Below are positions 8,294-17,975 of a stretch of 64,000 nucleotides of DNA, in pieces. The stretch's first letter is position 1; every line of letters starts with the position of its first letter. The notes below the pieces were generated by a model. That model had not been told where the DNA came from. It was given only the letters and a program-made list of their open reading frames with translations, and ran no database searches. The stretch covers positions 868,001 through 932,000 of the forward strand of contig NZ_JAGKQQ010000001.1 of assembly GCF_017939745.1 (NCBI RefSeq). The letters are read 5' to 3'. Source of the DNA: Gemmata palustris. Lineage in GTDB: Bacteria; Planctomycetota; Planctomycetia; Gemmatales; Gemmataceae. The position numbers and the translations under genes were made by a program.

Positions 8294-9443
8294 CCTGAAG
8301 TGACACAAGTCGTCCTTGCGGGTCAGCGCTCGTCAGCAGAGGATAGGCCTGTCGCCGTAATCCGTATTCGGGAGGCCGATGATGCGCCCCACATATTCGT
8401 TTCCCGAGGCCGTGGTCGAAGCGATCGCGCGTGATCGGTATGGGCACCCGGACCCGCGCGTTCAGGAGCGCATGGAGATCCTTTGGCTCAAGAGCAAGAA
8501 CCAGACCCACGGGTGCATCGCCGAGCTGGCCAATGTGTCGCGGTCCACGGTCCAGCGGGTGCTGCGGATCTTCGCGGTCAAAGGTCTGGACGGCGTCCGG
8601 TCGTTCGGTTGGAAAGGCCAGCCCAGCGCCCTGACGCCGCACCGGGCCACGATCGAAGAGGAGTTCCGCGCGCGTCCGCCGCACACGGCTCACGACGCGG
8701 CGCGGCGGATCGAGGAGCGGACCGGCGTCCGACGGAAGCCATCACGGGTCCGTAAGTTCCTGAAGGACGACCTGGGGATGAAGTGCCTGAAGGTGGCCCC
8801 AATCCCGGTCCCACCGAAGAAGACCGTCGTGGAACACGCCCGAACGCAGGCGGACTTTTTAAAAGGCGGAACTGGAACCGAAGCTGGCGCAGGCTCGGGG
8901 CGGTAACCGGACCGTGTATTTCGTAGACGCGTCGCACTTCGTGTTGGCGTCGTTCCTGGGGTGGGTGTGGTGCTTCGTGCGGCTGTATGTGCGGGCGGCG
9001 AGTGGCCGGCAGCGGTACAACGTGCTGGGCGCGCTCAACGCGGTCACGCACGAACTGGTGACGGAGATCAACACGACCTACATCACGGCGACCTCGGTGT
9101 GTGCGTTGCTCCGCACGATCGCGAACCGAGGGATGCCGATACCGGTCACGTTGGTGATGGACAACGCCCGGTACCAGCGGTGCGCGTTGGTGCAGGGCGC
9201 GGCCAAGGAGTTGGGTATCGAGTTGCTGTTCCTGCCGAGTTACTCGCCCAACCTGAACCTGATCGAGCGACTGTGGAAGTTCGTCAAGATGGAAGTTCTG
9301 AACAGCCGCCACCATCAGGATTTCAAAAAGTTTCAGGACGCCATCGACGGGTGCCTGGCTGATCTGACGACCAAACACCGCCAGAAGCTGGCCACTCTGT
9401 TGACGCACAACTTCCAGACCTGGGGCAATGTGTCACTCCTGAA
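8294..9443 (+). mobile_element. IS630-family insertion sequence
   Basis: About 1.15 kb. Short imperfect inverted repeats sharing GTGACACA are seen at about 8299-8307 and, inverted, at about 9429-9437. The content is one transposase in two frames (8379-8906 and about 8863-9450). IS630 elements target TA, but the exact ends and duplication were not resolved. Boundaries are approximate to about 10 bp. Confidence 0.7.
8379..8906 (+). CDS. IS630 transposase, N-terminal part (HTH domains)
   Basis: A 175-aa reading frame. Two helix-turn-helix units are visible, NQTHGCIAELANVSRSTVQR (about residues 41-60) and the winged repeat ARRIEERTGVRRKPSRVRKF (about 108-127), as in IS630/Tc1-type DNA-binding domains. 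The frame runs past a TTTTTAAAAGG tract at 8856-8866. A +1 shift right after AAA (8862-8864) continues into the DDE domain (KAELEPKLAQA in the other frame). IS630 members often use frameshifting, so this may be programmed rather than damage. Confidence 0.8.
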   Translation: MMRPTYSFPEAVVEAIARDRYGHPDPRVQERMEILWLKSKNQTHGCIAELANVSRSTVQRVLRIFAVKGLDGVRSFGWKGQPSALTPHRATIEEEFRARPPHTAHDAARRIEERTGVRRKPSRVRKFLKDDLGMKCLKVAPIPVPPKKTVVEHARTQADFLKGGTGTEAGAGSGR

Positions 9444-9450
9444 TGCGTAA
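8914..9450 (+). CDS. IS630 transposase, catalytic DDE part
   Basis: The product is 178 aa from the listed start. The coding sense actually begins at about 8863 in this frame. DDE residues fit the Tc1/mariner-IS630 pattern: first Asp in VYFVDASHF, second Asp in LVMDNARYQ, and Glu in SPNLNLIERLWKF. The C-terminus is complete (TAA at 9448-9450). Alone it lacks the DNA-binding part and needs the +1 shift from the upstream frame. Confidence 0.8.
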   Translation: MYFVDASHFVLASFLGWVWCFVRLYVRAASGRQRYNVLGALNAVTHELVTEINTTYITATSVCALLRTIANRGMPIPVTLVMDNARYQRCALVQGAAKELGIELLFLPSYSPNLNLIERLWKFVKMEVLNSRHHQDFKKFQDAIDGCLADLTTKHRQKLATLLTHNFQTWGNVSLLNA

Positions 9451-10186
9451 AGCATAAATTACATAAACATACTGATCAAATGTACAAAATGTAGACATTT
9501 CGTTCCGAATCTACCGAATGAGCGTCTTTTGCAGCGTCTTTAAATCTAGGTGTCCACCGACGCTTTTTACTAGTCTGGCATACGTCACTGGTGACGCACT
9601 TCAGTGCATGTTGAAATGCTTCCCTACAGCTCTGAACTACGCTACAAATAAAATGCCCCCCAAGTCTTGGAAACCTGGAGGGCGGCACACAGTCTTTGGT
9701 GGAAGCCCTGTGTGGTATACCCCTTCCTTGTGCCACATCCGGCACTAAAGATCAACCAGTATATGAATGTTCCGCCCAAGGTAGCCCCTCCCTCTAAAAG
9801 GGGCGACGGCCTGCGGGTGTCTTCGCCATTTGGACTTCCGCACCGCTCACGTTGCCCTGCAGCGCGTGGGCAGAACCCGGCCACACGACGGTGACGACAT
9901 TTTAGCCTGCTGGAGGCGACGTACCAGCACCGGCGCGGAGGCGCACCGCGAGAACAAACAGCGAGCCGGGGGATACGCAGGCGGCAGAGCAGGCATTCAC
10001 ACCGCATCGGTGCCCAGAGGGGTTACCGGATGTCTGCGGAAGGCGGAGTATTGCCTGAGTTTTGAAGTGGTTAGCCGATCCGCACGTTCTTCTTGCCAAC
10101 GCCTTTCAATTCTGGCACTTCTAGTCGGGCCTGCTCTCGTCCTCTCGGTCGTGGGCAGGCGTTTAACCGAGAGAAAGGATTCGCCC
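9451..10186. other. Non-coding or decayed segment
   Basis: About 730 bp in which no frame has convincing composition. It separates the IS630 element from the polyvalent-protein pair and probably carries the promoter for the gene at 10187. AAAGGA precedes that start. Confidence 0.4.
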
Positions 10187-10783
10187 ATGGCACGTCGCAA
10201 GAAAGCAAAGGAACCCACCGCCGCTGAAACGCCCACCGAGCAACCGCAACCCGTCGCCACCGAACCGGCACCCGTCGAGTCGCCTCGGATCAGCATCCAA
10301 CCCGAAAACATCGTTCACGCCCCAGCGACGGAGCCTGCCGCAGCCGAGCAATCCCGTTCAGTTGAAGCCGAGCGGCATGCAGCTCACGAAAACGGCCAAT
10401 CGCCGCACCACGAGCATGCGCACCATTCCCGCCACCCACAGCACCGGGAACCCAGCAAGAGCCACGCGGAAGCAGTGGGCAAGCGCCAGCCGCGCTACAA
10501 CGAGCAGGGCAAAACCGATTACGTGGTCGGTGTCCGAGTGTTCGAGCACCACGACCCCTACCTGTCCATCATCAAATTCGACGAGAAGCCAAGCGACGCC
10601 GTGCGCGGGAAGATGCGCGAGGCGGGGTTCACCTTCCGAAGCGAAAACCGCGAGTGGACGCGCCCGATCAACTTTGAAACCCGCGTTCAGGATCGCGTGC
10701 ATGCCGACCGCGTGTTCGAGGAAGTGTGCCAAATGACCCGCAAAGAACGCGGAATTACGCACGATTTTGGCGGCGCGTCGTAA
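10187..10783 (+). CDS. Polyvalent-type accessory protein, small partner of the methylase-helicase
   Basis: The protein is 198 aa from ATG 10187 (RBS GAGAAAGGA). The frame is open upstream, but that part is out of character. Residues 1-105 are low complexity, rich in Ala, Pro, Glu and His with a basic start (MARRKKAK). Residues about 108-195 form a compact domain with KPSDAVRGKMREAGFTF and ENREWTRP. This resembles the small domains with a 'new residue appears, old residue worn' W-x-R pattern found in polyvalent proteins that phages and conjugative elements inject with DNA. It is followed by a terminator and then the 1732-aa gene. Function is not established. Confidence 0.6.
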   Translation: MARRKKAKEPTAAETPTEQPQPVATEPAPVESPRISIQPENIVHAPATEPAAAEQSRSVEAERHAAHENGQSPHHEHAHHSRHPQHREPSKSHAEAVGKRQPRYNEQGKTDYVVGVRVFEHHDPYLSIIKFDEKPSDAVRGKMREAGFTFRSENREWTRPINFETRVQDRVHADRVFEEVCQMTRKERGITHDFGGAS

Positions 10784-10806
10784 CCCGGGCATTACCGTAC
10801 TGAACA

Positions 10807-10839
10807 GACCGTGATCGCACCCGTGGTCGCGGTCTTTTT
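10807..10839 (+). terminator. Intrinsic terminator
   Basis: The stem 10807-10816 pairs with 10825-10834 (10 bp with two G-U pairs, 8-nt loop), followed by TTTTT. It ends the transcript of the 198-aa gene and overlaps the first possible GTG (10811) of the next frame, which argues for the later ATG 10904. Confidence 0.75.
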
Positions 10840-10903
10840 CTTGCGCCTGCCGCCAATCCGCCTTACAAACTGTGGCCACAGCAACCCCACGTCCCGTCTC
10901 GAG

Positions 10904-13900
10904 ATGCCCCCGAAGCCCAAGAAGAAGTCCGGCCCATCCCTGTTCGACTACCTCGACGACGAACCGCCAGCCACGTTCGCCGAACGTGTCGGGGAGAAAC
11001 CGCCAGCAGCGACGTTCGCCGAGCGTGTGCGGCCACAGCCGCCGGCAGTCCCCGCGCAGAGCATCCCGCCCGTCGATCCCGTTCCTGAAGTAGTGCGAGG
11101 CCCTCCGCTTTCGAGCGGGGAAAAGGGCAAGGCCCGCGACATCATCACGGCGATCAAGACTCTTCACCAGGTCGAGAGGCGCGGCACACCCGCTACACCC
11201 GAAGAACGCGAGGCACTTGCCAGATACCCAGGCGTGGGGCCAGTCGCCCTCTCCATCTTCCCGAATCCCGCGAACGGCCAGTACAAGGACGATTCGTGGC
11301 GCTCTCTCGGCGAGGAATTGAAAGCACTCCTCACGCCGGACGAGTACGCCTCTGCTCGCCGGACCACATTTAACGCGTTTTACACCTCACCCGCCGTCGT
11401 CGACGCGATGCACGCCGCGCTGACGCAGCTCGGAGTGCCGGATGGTGGCCTGGTGTTGGAACCGGGCTGCGGGCCTGGCACGTTCCTGCGGCCCGGCAAG
11501 CGGTACATCGGGGTCGAACTCGACAGCATCTCCGCGCGGATCGCGAAGGCGCTGCACCCCAGCCAGGACATCCGCAACGAGGACTTTCAGCAGACCAAGC
11601 TGCCCGAACTCGACGCCGTCATCGGGAACGTCCCGTTTGCCGACCTGAAGCTCGACCACCACGGACAGAAGTTCGCGCTCCACGATTACTTCTTCGCCAA
11701 GTCAGTTGATGCCCTGAAGCCTGGCGGCGTACTGGCGCTGGTCACGTCGCACTACACCCTGGACAAGCAGAACGCCTCGATCCGAGAGTACCTGGGCGAT
11801 AAGGCCGACTTCCTCGGGGCGATCCGGCTGCCGTCGGATGCGTTCAAGCGCGAGGGCACGGCGGTCGTTACCGACATCGTGTTCCTGCGGAAGCGGGCAC
11901 CGGGCGAATCGGCGCACCACGCCGACCCGCAGTGGCTGAAGACCGAGCCCACCGAGATCGACGGTCGCGCGCTACCGATTAACCACTACTTCAAGACGCA
12001 TCCCGAGATGGTTCTGGGCACGTACTCGGGAAAGGACTCGCTCTACGGCGAGGGGTACAGCGTCCTGTCGCGTGGCGATCTTGCGGAGCAGTTGAAGGCT
12101 GCGGTGGGAAGACTGCCCCGTAAGCTTCAAGTATCAGGCCAAACTCTTCAAGTAAGCGGCGTAACTCATCAAGTAGCCCCTTCTTTTGTCCCTCCCTCGC
12201 CCGAACGCCACATCACCGAGGGCAGCTTTTTCGTCCACGAGGGGCGCATCCATCAGATGGTCGATGGCACCGCCGCGCCCGTCGTGTATGGGGGCGGGGA
12301 GCTGTGGGCCAACGGCGCGCTGGTCGGTCGTCGGATGGGCTCGCTGATCGAACTCCGCGATAACGCTCGCAGGGTGCTTCAGTCACAGAACGAGGGCTGG
12401 CCGGAATCGGCCCGCGACGACGCCCGCCGGAAACTGAACGCCGCCTACGACATCTTCAAGTCCGCCTACGGCCCGATCAACAAGACCACTATCTCGGATA
12501 CCGCGGACGGCACCTCGAACCGCCGGATGCCGAACCTGGTGAAGTTCCGCGAAGACCCGGACGCCATGCTGGTGATGGCCTTGGAGGAATACGACGAACA
12601 GACGGGCGAGGCGAAGAAGTCCCCGATCCTGCTCAAGGACGTGGTGGGCAAGACGCCGCCGGTCACGCACGTCGCGACGGCAGAAGAAGGGTTGCTCGTT
12701 TCGCTCGACCGCACCGGTGGCGTCGACCTGCTCCTGATCGCGAAGCTTTATGGCAAGCCCGAGGAGAAAGTCGTCGCCGAACTCGGCGATCTGATTTACC
12801 TCGACCCCGAATCGAAGCGGTGGGAGACAGCCGACGCGTACCTGTCGGGAAACGTTCGCGCGAAGCTCTCGGCTGCCGAGCGGGCCGGAGCCGCTCGGAA
12901 CGTTGATGCCCTGAAGACTGTCCAGCCCGAGGACGTGCTGCCGGGTGACATCGACGCCAACCTCGGTGCGCCGTGGGTGCCGGTGAGTGACGTCCAGAAG
13001 TTCGCCTCGGAACTCTTCCACGTCGCGCCGTCCTCGATCAGTATCGCCCACATGGCCAAGGACGCGGTGTGGAGCGTGGAGGGAGATTACACGGCCGAGC
13101 GGTCCGTAGCCGTCACTTCCGACTACGGCACGTCACGCGCGAGCGGGTTGTGGCTGTTTGAACTCGCGTTGAACATGAAGACGCCCGTGATTTACGACCC
13201 GGTTCCGGGCGATCCCGACAAACGAATGGTTAACCAGGAAGAGACGCTGCGAGCGAAGGAGAAGCAGAAGCAGATCAAGGAGCAGTTCCGCTCGTGGGTG
13301 TTCGCTGATCCCGACCGTACCGAGCGGCTGGTGCGGACCTACAACGACGCCTTCAACAACCTGCGCCCTCGCCAGTTCGACGGGTCACACCTCGAATTTC
13401 CAGGGATGTCCGATGGGGTCAAGTTGCGACCTCACCAGATCGACGCCATCTGGCGCGGGATGTCCGGCGGCAACACGCTGCTCGCACACACGGTTGGTGC
13501 AGGCAAAACCATGGTCCAGGCCGCGACGGCGATGAAGCTGCGGCAGGCGGGGCTGGCCAAGAAGCCGCTTATCTGTGTGCCCAATCACATGCTTGAGCAG
13601 TTCGGCCGCGAATTCCTCCAACTCTATCCGAACGCGAAGATCCTCATCGCCTCGAAGGAGGACTTTACCAAGGAGCGGCGCAAGGTACTCACCGCGAAGA
13701 TCGCTTCGGGCGAATGGGACGCGATCATTGTGACCCACTCCAGCTTCGAGCGAATGGGCATGTCGCGGGATTACCAGGAGCGGTTCCTGCGAGAGCAGAT
13801 CGCCGAGTACGACGAGCTTCTGGCCGACCGGGCGGCGGAAAAGTTCTCGAAGTCCAACCGCAACATGATCAAGACGATCGAGAAGCAGAAAGCGGCGCGC

Positions 13901-16102
13901 GAGGCCAAACTGAAAGACCTCCTCGCCCGGGACAAGAAGGACGACGGGCTGGTGTTCGACGAACTCGGCGTCGACCACATCATGATCGACGAAGCGCATT
14001 ACTTCAAAAACATGGAGGTGGCGACCAAGATGGACCGCGTCGCGGGCATCCAGACCGGCGGCTCCGAGCGGGCGTTCGACCTCTACATGAAGTGCCGCTA
14101 CCTGCACGACCAGCAACCCGGCCACGGCGTTACTTTTGCGACCGGCACCCCGATCAGCAACTCGCTGGTCGAACTCTACACGATGCAACGGTTCCTCGAC
14201 CCTATCGGACTGAAATCGCGCGGCATCGAGCACTTCGACGCCTGGGCCTCGACTTTCGGCGAGGTCGTTGAGGCGATGGAAATCTCCCCGGACGGCAAGT
14301 CCCTGAAGCCCCGCGCCCGGTTCTCGAGGTTCGTGAACCTGCCCGAACTCCAGCAGATGTTCCGCGCGTTCTCCGACGTGCAGACCGCCGAGATGCTGAA
14401 CCTGCCCCGGCCGAAGCTGGAAGGCGGGAAGCCCCATGTCGTCGCGTGCTCGATGTCCGATGAGCAGGTTGAATTGCAGCAGAAGCTGGTCGAGCGGTAT
14501 GAGCGCATTCGCAACGGCGGGGTCGATCCCCGCGAGGACAACGCGCTCGCCATCACGACCGACGGGCGGAAGCTGGCGCTGGACGCGCGCATGCTTACCG
14601 CCGGTGGCAGGGAGTTCGAGGGCTCGAAGGTCAACCGGATGGTGGAGAACGTTGTCGGCATCTGGCGCAAGACCGCCGTGACCAAGGGCACGCAGATGGT
14701 CTTCTGCGACATGGGCGTGAACCCTACCTCGTGGGGGTACTGCCCCTACGACGAGATCGTGGAGAAGCTCTCCGCCCACGGCATCCCGCGCGACCAAATC
14801 GCCGTGATGGGTGACGCCGATTCCGATGCCAAAAAGCAGGCGCTGTTCGAGAAGGTCCGCAACGGCGCGGTGCGGGTGCTGATCGGCTCGACGTCGAAGA
14901 TGGGCACGGGCACCAACGTGCAGAAACGTCTCGCGGCGATGCACCATCTCGATGCACCGTGGAAACCGGCCGAGGTAGAACAGCGTGACGGTCGCATCCT
15001 CCGCCAGGGGAACCAGAACGAGGAGGTGGCGATCTACCGCTACGTCACCGAGGGCAGCTTCGACGCGTACATGTGGCAGGCTCTGGAGACGAAGGCGAAA
15101 TTTATCGGGCAGATCATGACGGGTGAATCCGGCCTCCGGAAGGCCGAGGACGTGGGTGGGCAGGAACTGAGTTACGCTGAGGTGAAGGCCATCGCATCCG
15201 GGAACCCCGCCGTGCTCACACTCGCGGAAGCGGACGCCGAATTGCAGCGGCTCGGGGTACTGAAGCGAAACCACGCCGACGAGCAGTACCTCGCGCGGAA
15301 GAACCTCCGCGAGCTGCCCCAGACCATCGACCGGACAGAAAAGCGACTTGCGGCACTGGAGACGGACGCGAAAACGCTCGCGGGCGGTGACGCCGGGGTT
15401 CTGATCGTGGGAGGCCGGAGCGTGACGCCCCAAGACCCTGCTCTGGCGATCGCCCTGGACCGCATCCCCGAGACAGTGAGCTACACCCGCCGGTTTCCCA
15501 TCGGAAAGTACCGCGGTCTCACCTTCGGAATCGAGAGCCATCCCGTCGGGGGATCGGACGTGTATCTCGAAGGGCAAGCCTCGCAGACGGGGCTGTTGTC
15601 GTCGCACGGCCCCCGCGCCGTGTTGAACGCGCTCGGGCGGGTGGCGGATTCCTACGGAGAACTGATCGACCGGGCCAAGCAGGACCGCGACCTCGCACAG
15701 CGGCAGGTTGCGGATTACCAGGCACGGATTGGGCGCGTGTTCACGCATGCGGCCTACATGGAGGAACTCACGGGCCTGCGCGACCGGCTGAAGGTGTCAC
15801 TCTCGGGCACCCCGGCGGAGGGGGAATCCACGTCGGCGGAGCTGGCGGAGCGGATCAAATCGCTGAAAGCGGGCCACCTCGTGGAAGCGGTGCCTGCCCG
15901 CGTCCGCGAGAAGCCCAAAGCAGAACGTCGGCGCGTCGAGCGGATCATACCGGCGGCTGAAGAGGCGAAGCCCGTCGAGGAGCCGAAGCCGGAAGAGACG
16001 AAGCCTGCGGACGATAAGCCTGAGGGTGGTCCGGGAACGCATGGAACCGTTCCGGCGTTCGCAGTCCGGGTGAAGAAGCTCCAGCAGCGGTCGCTGTTTT
16101 AG
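10904..16102 (+). CDS. DarB-like N6-adenine methylase/SNF2-type helicase giant protein
   Basis: A 1732-aa intact polypeptide. Domains in order: a Lys/Pro-rich tail with two copies of PATFAERV (residues about 22-45); an adenine methyltransferase with motif I EPGCGPGTF (about 185) and motif IV IGNVPF (about 240), an NPPF-like variant; a linker with a short AT-rich repeat insert (LQVSG twice, about 410); a superfamily-2 helicase with Walker A HTVGAGKT (about 862), DEAH (about 1028), TGTPISNS, and motif VI QRDGRILRQGNQ (about 1360); a long coiled C-terminus; and a charged Pro/Glu/Lys tail. This layout is that of phage P1 DarB and related polyvalent proteins on phages and conjugative elements, which protect incoming DNA from restriction. 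ATG 10904 is chosen because the GTG at 10811 lies in a terminator. Confidence 0.85.
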   Translation: MPPKPKKKSGPSLFDYLDDEPPATFAERVGEKPPAATFAERVRPQPPAVPAQSIPPVDPVPEVVRGPPLSSGEKGKARDIITAIKTLHQVERRGTPATPEEREALARYPGVGPVALSIFPNPANGQYKDDSWRSLGEELKALLTPDEYASARRTTFNAFYTSPAVVDAMHAALTQLGVPDGGLVLEPGCGPGTFLRPGKRYIGVELDSISARIAKALHPSQDIRNEDFQQTKLPELDAVIGNVPFADLKLDHHGQKFALHDYFFAKSVDALKPGGVLALVTSHYTLDKQNASIREYLGDKADFLGAIRLPSDAFKREGTAVVTDIVFLRKRAPGESAHHADPQWLKTEPTEIDGRALPINHYFKTHPEMVLGTYSGKDSLYGEGYSVLSRGDLAEQLKAAVGRLPRKLQVSGQTLQVSGVTHQVAPSFVPPSPERHITEGSFFVHEGRIHQMVDGTAAPVVYGGGELWANGALVGRRMGSLIELRDNARRVLQSQNEGWPESARDDARRKLNAAYDIFKSAYGPINKTTISDTADGTSNRRMPNLVKFREDPDAMLVMALEEYDEQTGEAKKSPILLKDVVGKTPPVTHVATAEEGLLVSLDRTGGVDLLLIAKLYGKPEEKVVAELGDLIYLDPESKRWETADAYLSGNVRAKLSAAERAGAARNVDALKTVQPEDVLPGDIDANLGAPWVPVSDVQKFASELFHVAPSSISIAHMAKDAVWSVEGDYTAERSVAVTSDYGTSRASGLWLFELALNMKTPVIYDPVPGDPDKRMVNQEETLRAKEKQKQIKEQFRSWVFADPDRTERLVRTYNDAFNNLRPRQFDGSHLEFPGMSDGVKLRPHQIDAIWRGMSGGNTLLAHTVGAGKTMVQAATAMKLRQAGLAKKPLICVPNHMLEQFGREFLQLYPNAKILIASKEDFTKERRKVLTAKIASGEWDAIIVTHSSFERMGMSRDYQERFLREQIAEYDELLADRAAEKFSKSNRNMIKTIEKQKAAREAKLKDLLARDKKDDGLVFDELGVDHIMIDEAHYFKNMEVATKMDRVAGIQTGGSERAFDLYMKCRYLHDQQPGHGVTFATGTPISNSLVELYTMQRFLDPIGLKSRGIEHFDAWASTFGEVVEAMEISPDGKSLKPRARFSRFVNLPELQQMFRAFSDVQTAEMLNLPRPKLEGGKPHVVACSMSDEQVELQQKLVERYERIRNGGVDPREDNALAITTDGRKLALDARMLTAGGREFEGSKVNRMVENVVGIWRKTAVTKGTQMVFCDMGVNPTSWGYCPYDEIVEKLSAHGIPRDQIAVMGDADSDAKKQALFEKVRNGAVRVLIGSTSKMGTGTNVQKRLAAMHHLDAPWKPAEVEQRDGRILRQGNQNEEVAIYRYVTEGSFDAYMWQALETKAKFIGQIMTGESGLRKAEDVGGQELSYAEVKAIASGNPAVLTLAEADAELQRLGVLKRNHADEQYLARKNLRELPQTIDRTEKRLAALETDAKTLAGGDAGVLIVGGRSVTPQDPALAIALDRIPETVSYTRRFPIGKYRGLTFGIESHPVGGSDVYLEGQASQTGLLSSHGPRAVLNALGRVADSYGELIDRAKQDRDLAQRQVADYQARIGRVFTHAAYMEELTGLRDRLKVSLSGTPAEGESTSAELAERIKSLKAGHLVEAVPARVREKPKAERRRVERIIPAAEEAKPVEEPKPEETKPADDKPEGGPGTHGTVPAFAVRVKKLQQRSLF

Positions 16103-16343
16103 GGGGGAGCGTCTTGACCGTGCCGGTGAGCGCGAGATAATTTCCGCTTGGTCTTATCGACGCTGAATTCGGAGCACCCGATGGCCGTTTACGTCATCAC
16201 TGATTCGCCGGACGTGGAGTGGACGGAAGGGCTTTGGGAGAGCCTGCCGCACTTTTCGTATCGGTACGAGAGCAGCGATGGGAGCCCGACCGCACAAACC
16301 GAGTTCGACCGCCGCCGCGAAGAGGGCCTGCCCTCGGTGCTGT

Positions 16344-17817
16344 CTGTACTTTCCGCGAAGTTATAGGCGGTTGGCGTAAGTTGTGGGGTCGGGGTAGACG
16401 AGTGCCGGCCCGTCCGGGAGGATGGCGTTACCACACGACCTCCCGACCCGAACGGACGCGGCCATGCCATCTTCGCATACTCCGGCCCTCGGTGCCACTG
16501 GTTTTCAACCCTGGCCAAGGCTCTGGACCCGCGGTCCGGGCGGCGGCTCGCGGTCCTGTTCCTCGGGATCATCCTGACCCGCGGGCGCCGCACCCTCGCG
16601 GGTTGGATCCGGGCCGCCGGGCTGTCGCCCCAGTACCGCCGGTGCTACGCCACGGCCGCGGCCGTGGGGCGCCGCACCGAGCGTATCGCCATGCGGTTGT
16701 TGGTCGAGGTTCTCAAGCCCATGGTGGCCGGTGCGCTCGGGTGGTGCTGGCCCTCGACGACGACACCCCGACGGAGCGGTACGGGCCCAAGGTTCGAGGG
16801 GCCGGGGCACCACAACCCGACACCCGGGCCGGCCGGGGCCCGTTCGTGTACGGGCACGTGTGGGTGGTCCTCGGGTTGTTGGTGGGACACCCCTCGGGGG
16901 ATTGTGGCCCTCCCCTGTTGGCCCGCCTGTACATCCGCCGCAAAGATCTCGGGGCCATCCCGGGCCGGACCGGCCCGAGTTCGCAACCAAGTTGGTGATG
17001 GCCGTGGACCTGGTCCGGTGGGCCCACGGGTGGCTGAAGACGTGGGGCCGGGCCGTGTGGGTGGTGGCCGACGGGGCGTGCGCCAAGGCCCCGGTGCTCA
17101 AGGCCCTACTCGCGCTCCGGGTGACCATGGTGAGCCGGCTCCGCAAGGACGCGGCCCTGTGGACGGTGCCCCCGGCCCGCGATCCGAGCGCCCGCGGGCG
17201 GCCCCGCGTGTACGGGGAGCAGCGGGTGTCGCTCGCCAAGCGGGCCGGGCACAAGGGCGGGTGGACCACGGGCACGTTCACCCTGTATGGGAAGCCCGTG
17301 GAGAAGCGGTACAAGACGTTCGAGGCCACGTGGCGGCCGGCCGGGGCACGATCCGGGTCGTCCTGGTGGACGAACCCAAGGGGTGGGTCGCGTTCTTCTG
17401 CACGGACCCCACGGCCTCCGTGGCCGACATCCTGGGCCTGATCGCGGACCGGTTCTCGTTGGAAACCTGTTTTCGAGATCTCAAACAGGTCGCGGGCGCC
17501 GGTCACCAGCAGGTACGCGGGGTCGCGTCGAACGTGGGATGCTTCCACCTGTGTGCGTGGTCCCTCACGCTCACCGAGGTGTGGGCCTGGAACCAGAAGG
17601 CGGATGAACTGGTGGCCCATCGGGCGGCGGCCCCGTGGGACGATCCGAACCGGCGCCCGAGCCACGCGGACAAGCGCCGGGCCTGGCAACAGGAGCTGCT
17701 GGCCGAGGAAATTCAGGCCGTTGTGGGCGAGCACCACGACCCCGCGAGAATCCGCGCCCTCGCGCACCGGTGCCTGGATCTGGCTGCTTAAACGCTATAA
17801 GTTCGCGGAAAGTACAG
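16344..17817 (+). mobile_element. IS4-like DDE insertion sequence, copy 1
   Basis: A 1474-bp element bounded by inverted repeats (CTGTACTTTCCGCGAA at 16344-16359; its complement ends at 17817), extending to TTATAG with one mismatch. It is flanked by the direct repeat TGCTGT at 16338-16343 and 17818-17823. It carries one transposase with several frame breaks. A second copy is at 19734-21206 and a 5' fragment at about 47463-47620. Assignment within the IS4/IS701 superfamily is uncertain. Confidence 0.85.
16464..17791 (+). pseudogene. IS4-like transposase, frameshifted
   Basis: Reading across frames gives ALDPRSGRRLAVLFLGIILT, then GRRTLAGWIRAAGLSPQYRR, LALDD-type first Asp region (broken), RTGPEFATKLVMAVDLVRW, WVVADGACAKAPVLKALLAL, SRLRKDAALWTVPPARDPSA, RFSLETCFRDLKQVAGAGHQ and a C-terminus LAHRCLDLAA. 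Frame changes occur at about 16510, 16730, 16990 and 17345. It is homologous over its length to the 19734-21206 copy. A DDE transposase in origin, inactive as read. Confidence 0.8.
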
Positions 17818-17975
17818 TGCTGTGGAAGTGGGAAAATTACAAGGGGATAGAGATGGACCGGTGCAACATTGCTGCGCCGACGACATAGCAAATCGCGGCT
17901 TCGCTCGCACTCGATACGAGATAAAAGGACCGGCCCTGCTTCTGCCCATACGGGTTGAGCGGAGCCGGTCAAAGA

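Larger units (their letters stand above)
16181..17888 (+). pseudogene. Small gene interrupted by an IS4-like element
   Basis: The left part 16181-16343 reads MAVYVITDSPDVEWTEG and onward to GLPSVL. The right part is 17824-17888. Removing the insertion sequence (16344-17817) and one copy of the 6-bp duplication TGCTGT joins the frames exactly: the codons run CTG TGG AAG TGG and continue KWENYKGIEMDRCN to a TAG at 17886-17888. The original product would be about 75 aa, acidic, with no recognised domain. It lies directly downstream of the DarB-like gene, so it may have been co-transcribed with it. Confidence 0.75.

Noticed and set aside
10811-10903. GTG 10811 as start of the methylase-helicase
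   Set aside because: The GTG lies inside a terminator stem and the first 31 codons are out of character. ATG 10904 opens the Lys/Pro-rich N-terminus.
13385-15748. A 787-codon open frame on the minus strand
   Set aside because: Antisense shadow of the methylase-helicase gene, with no motif and no ribosome binding site.
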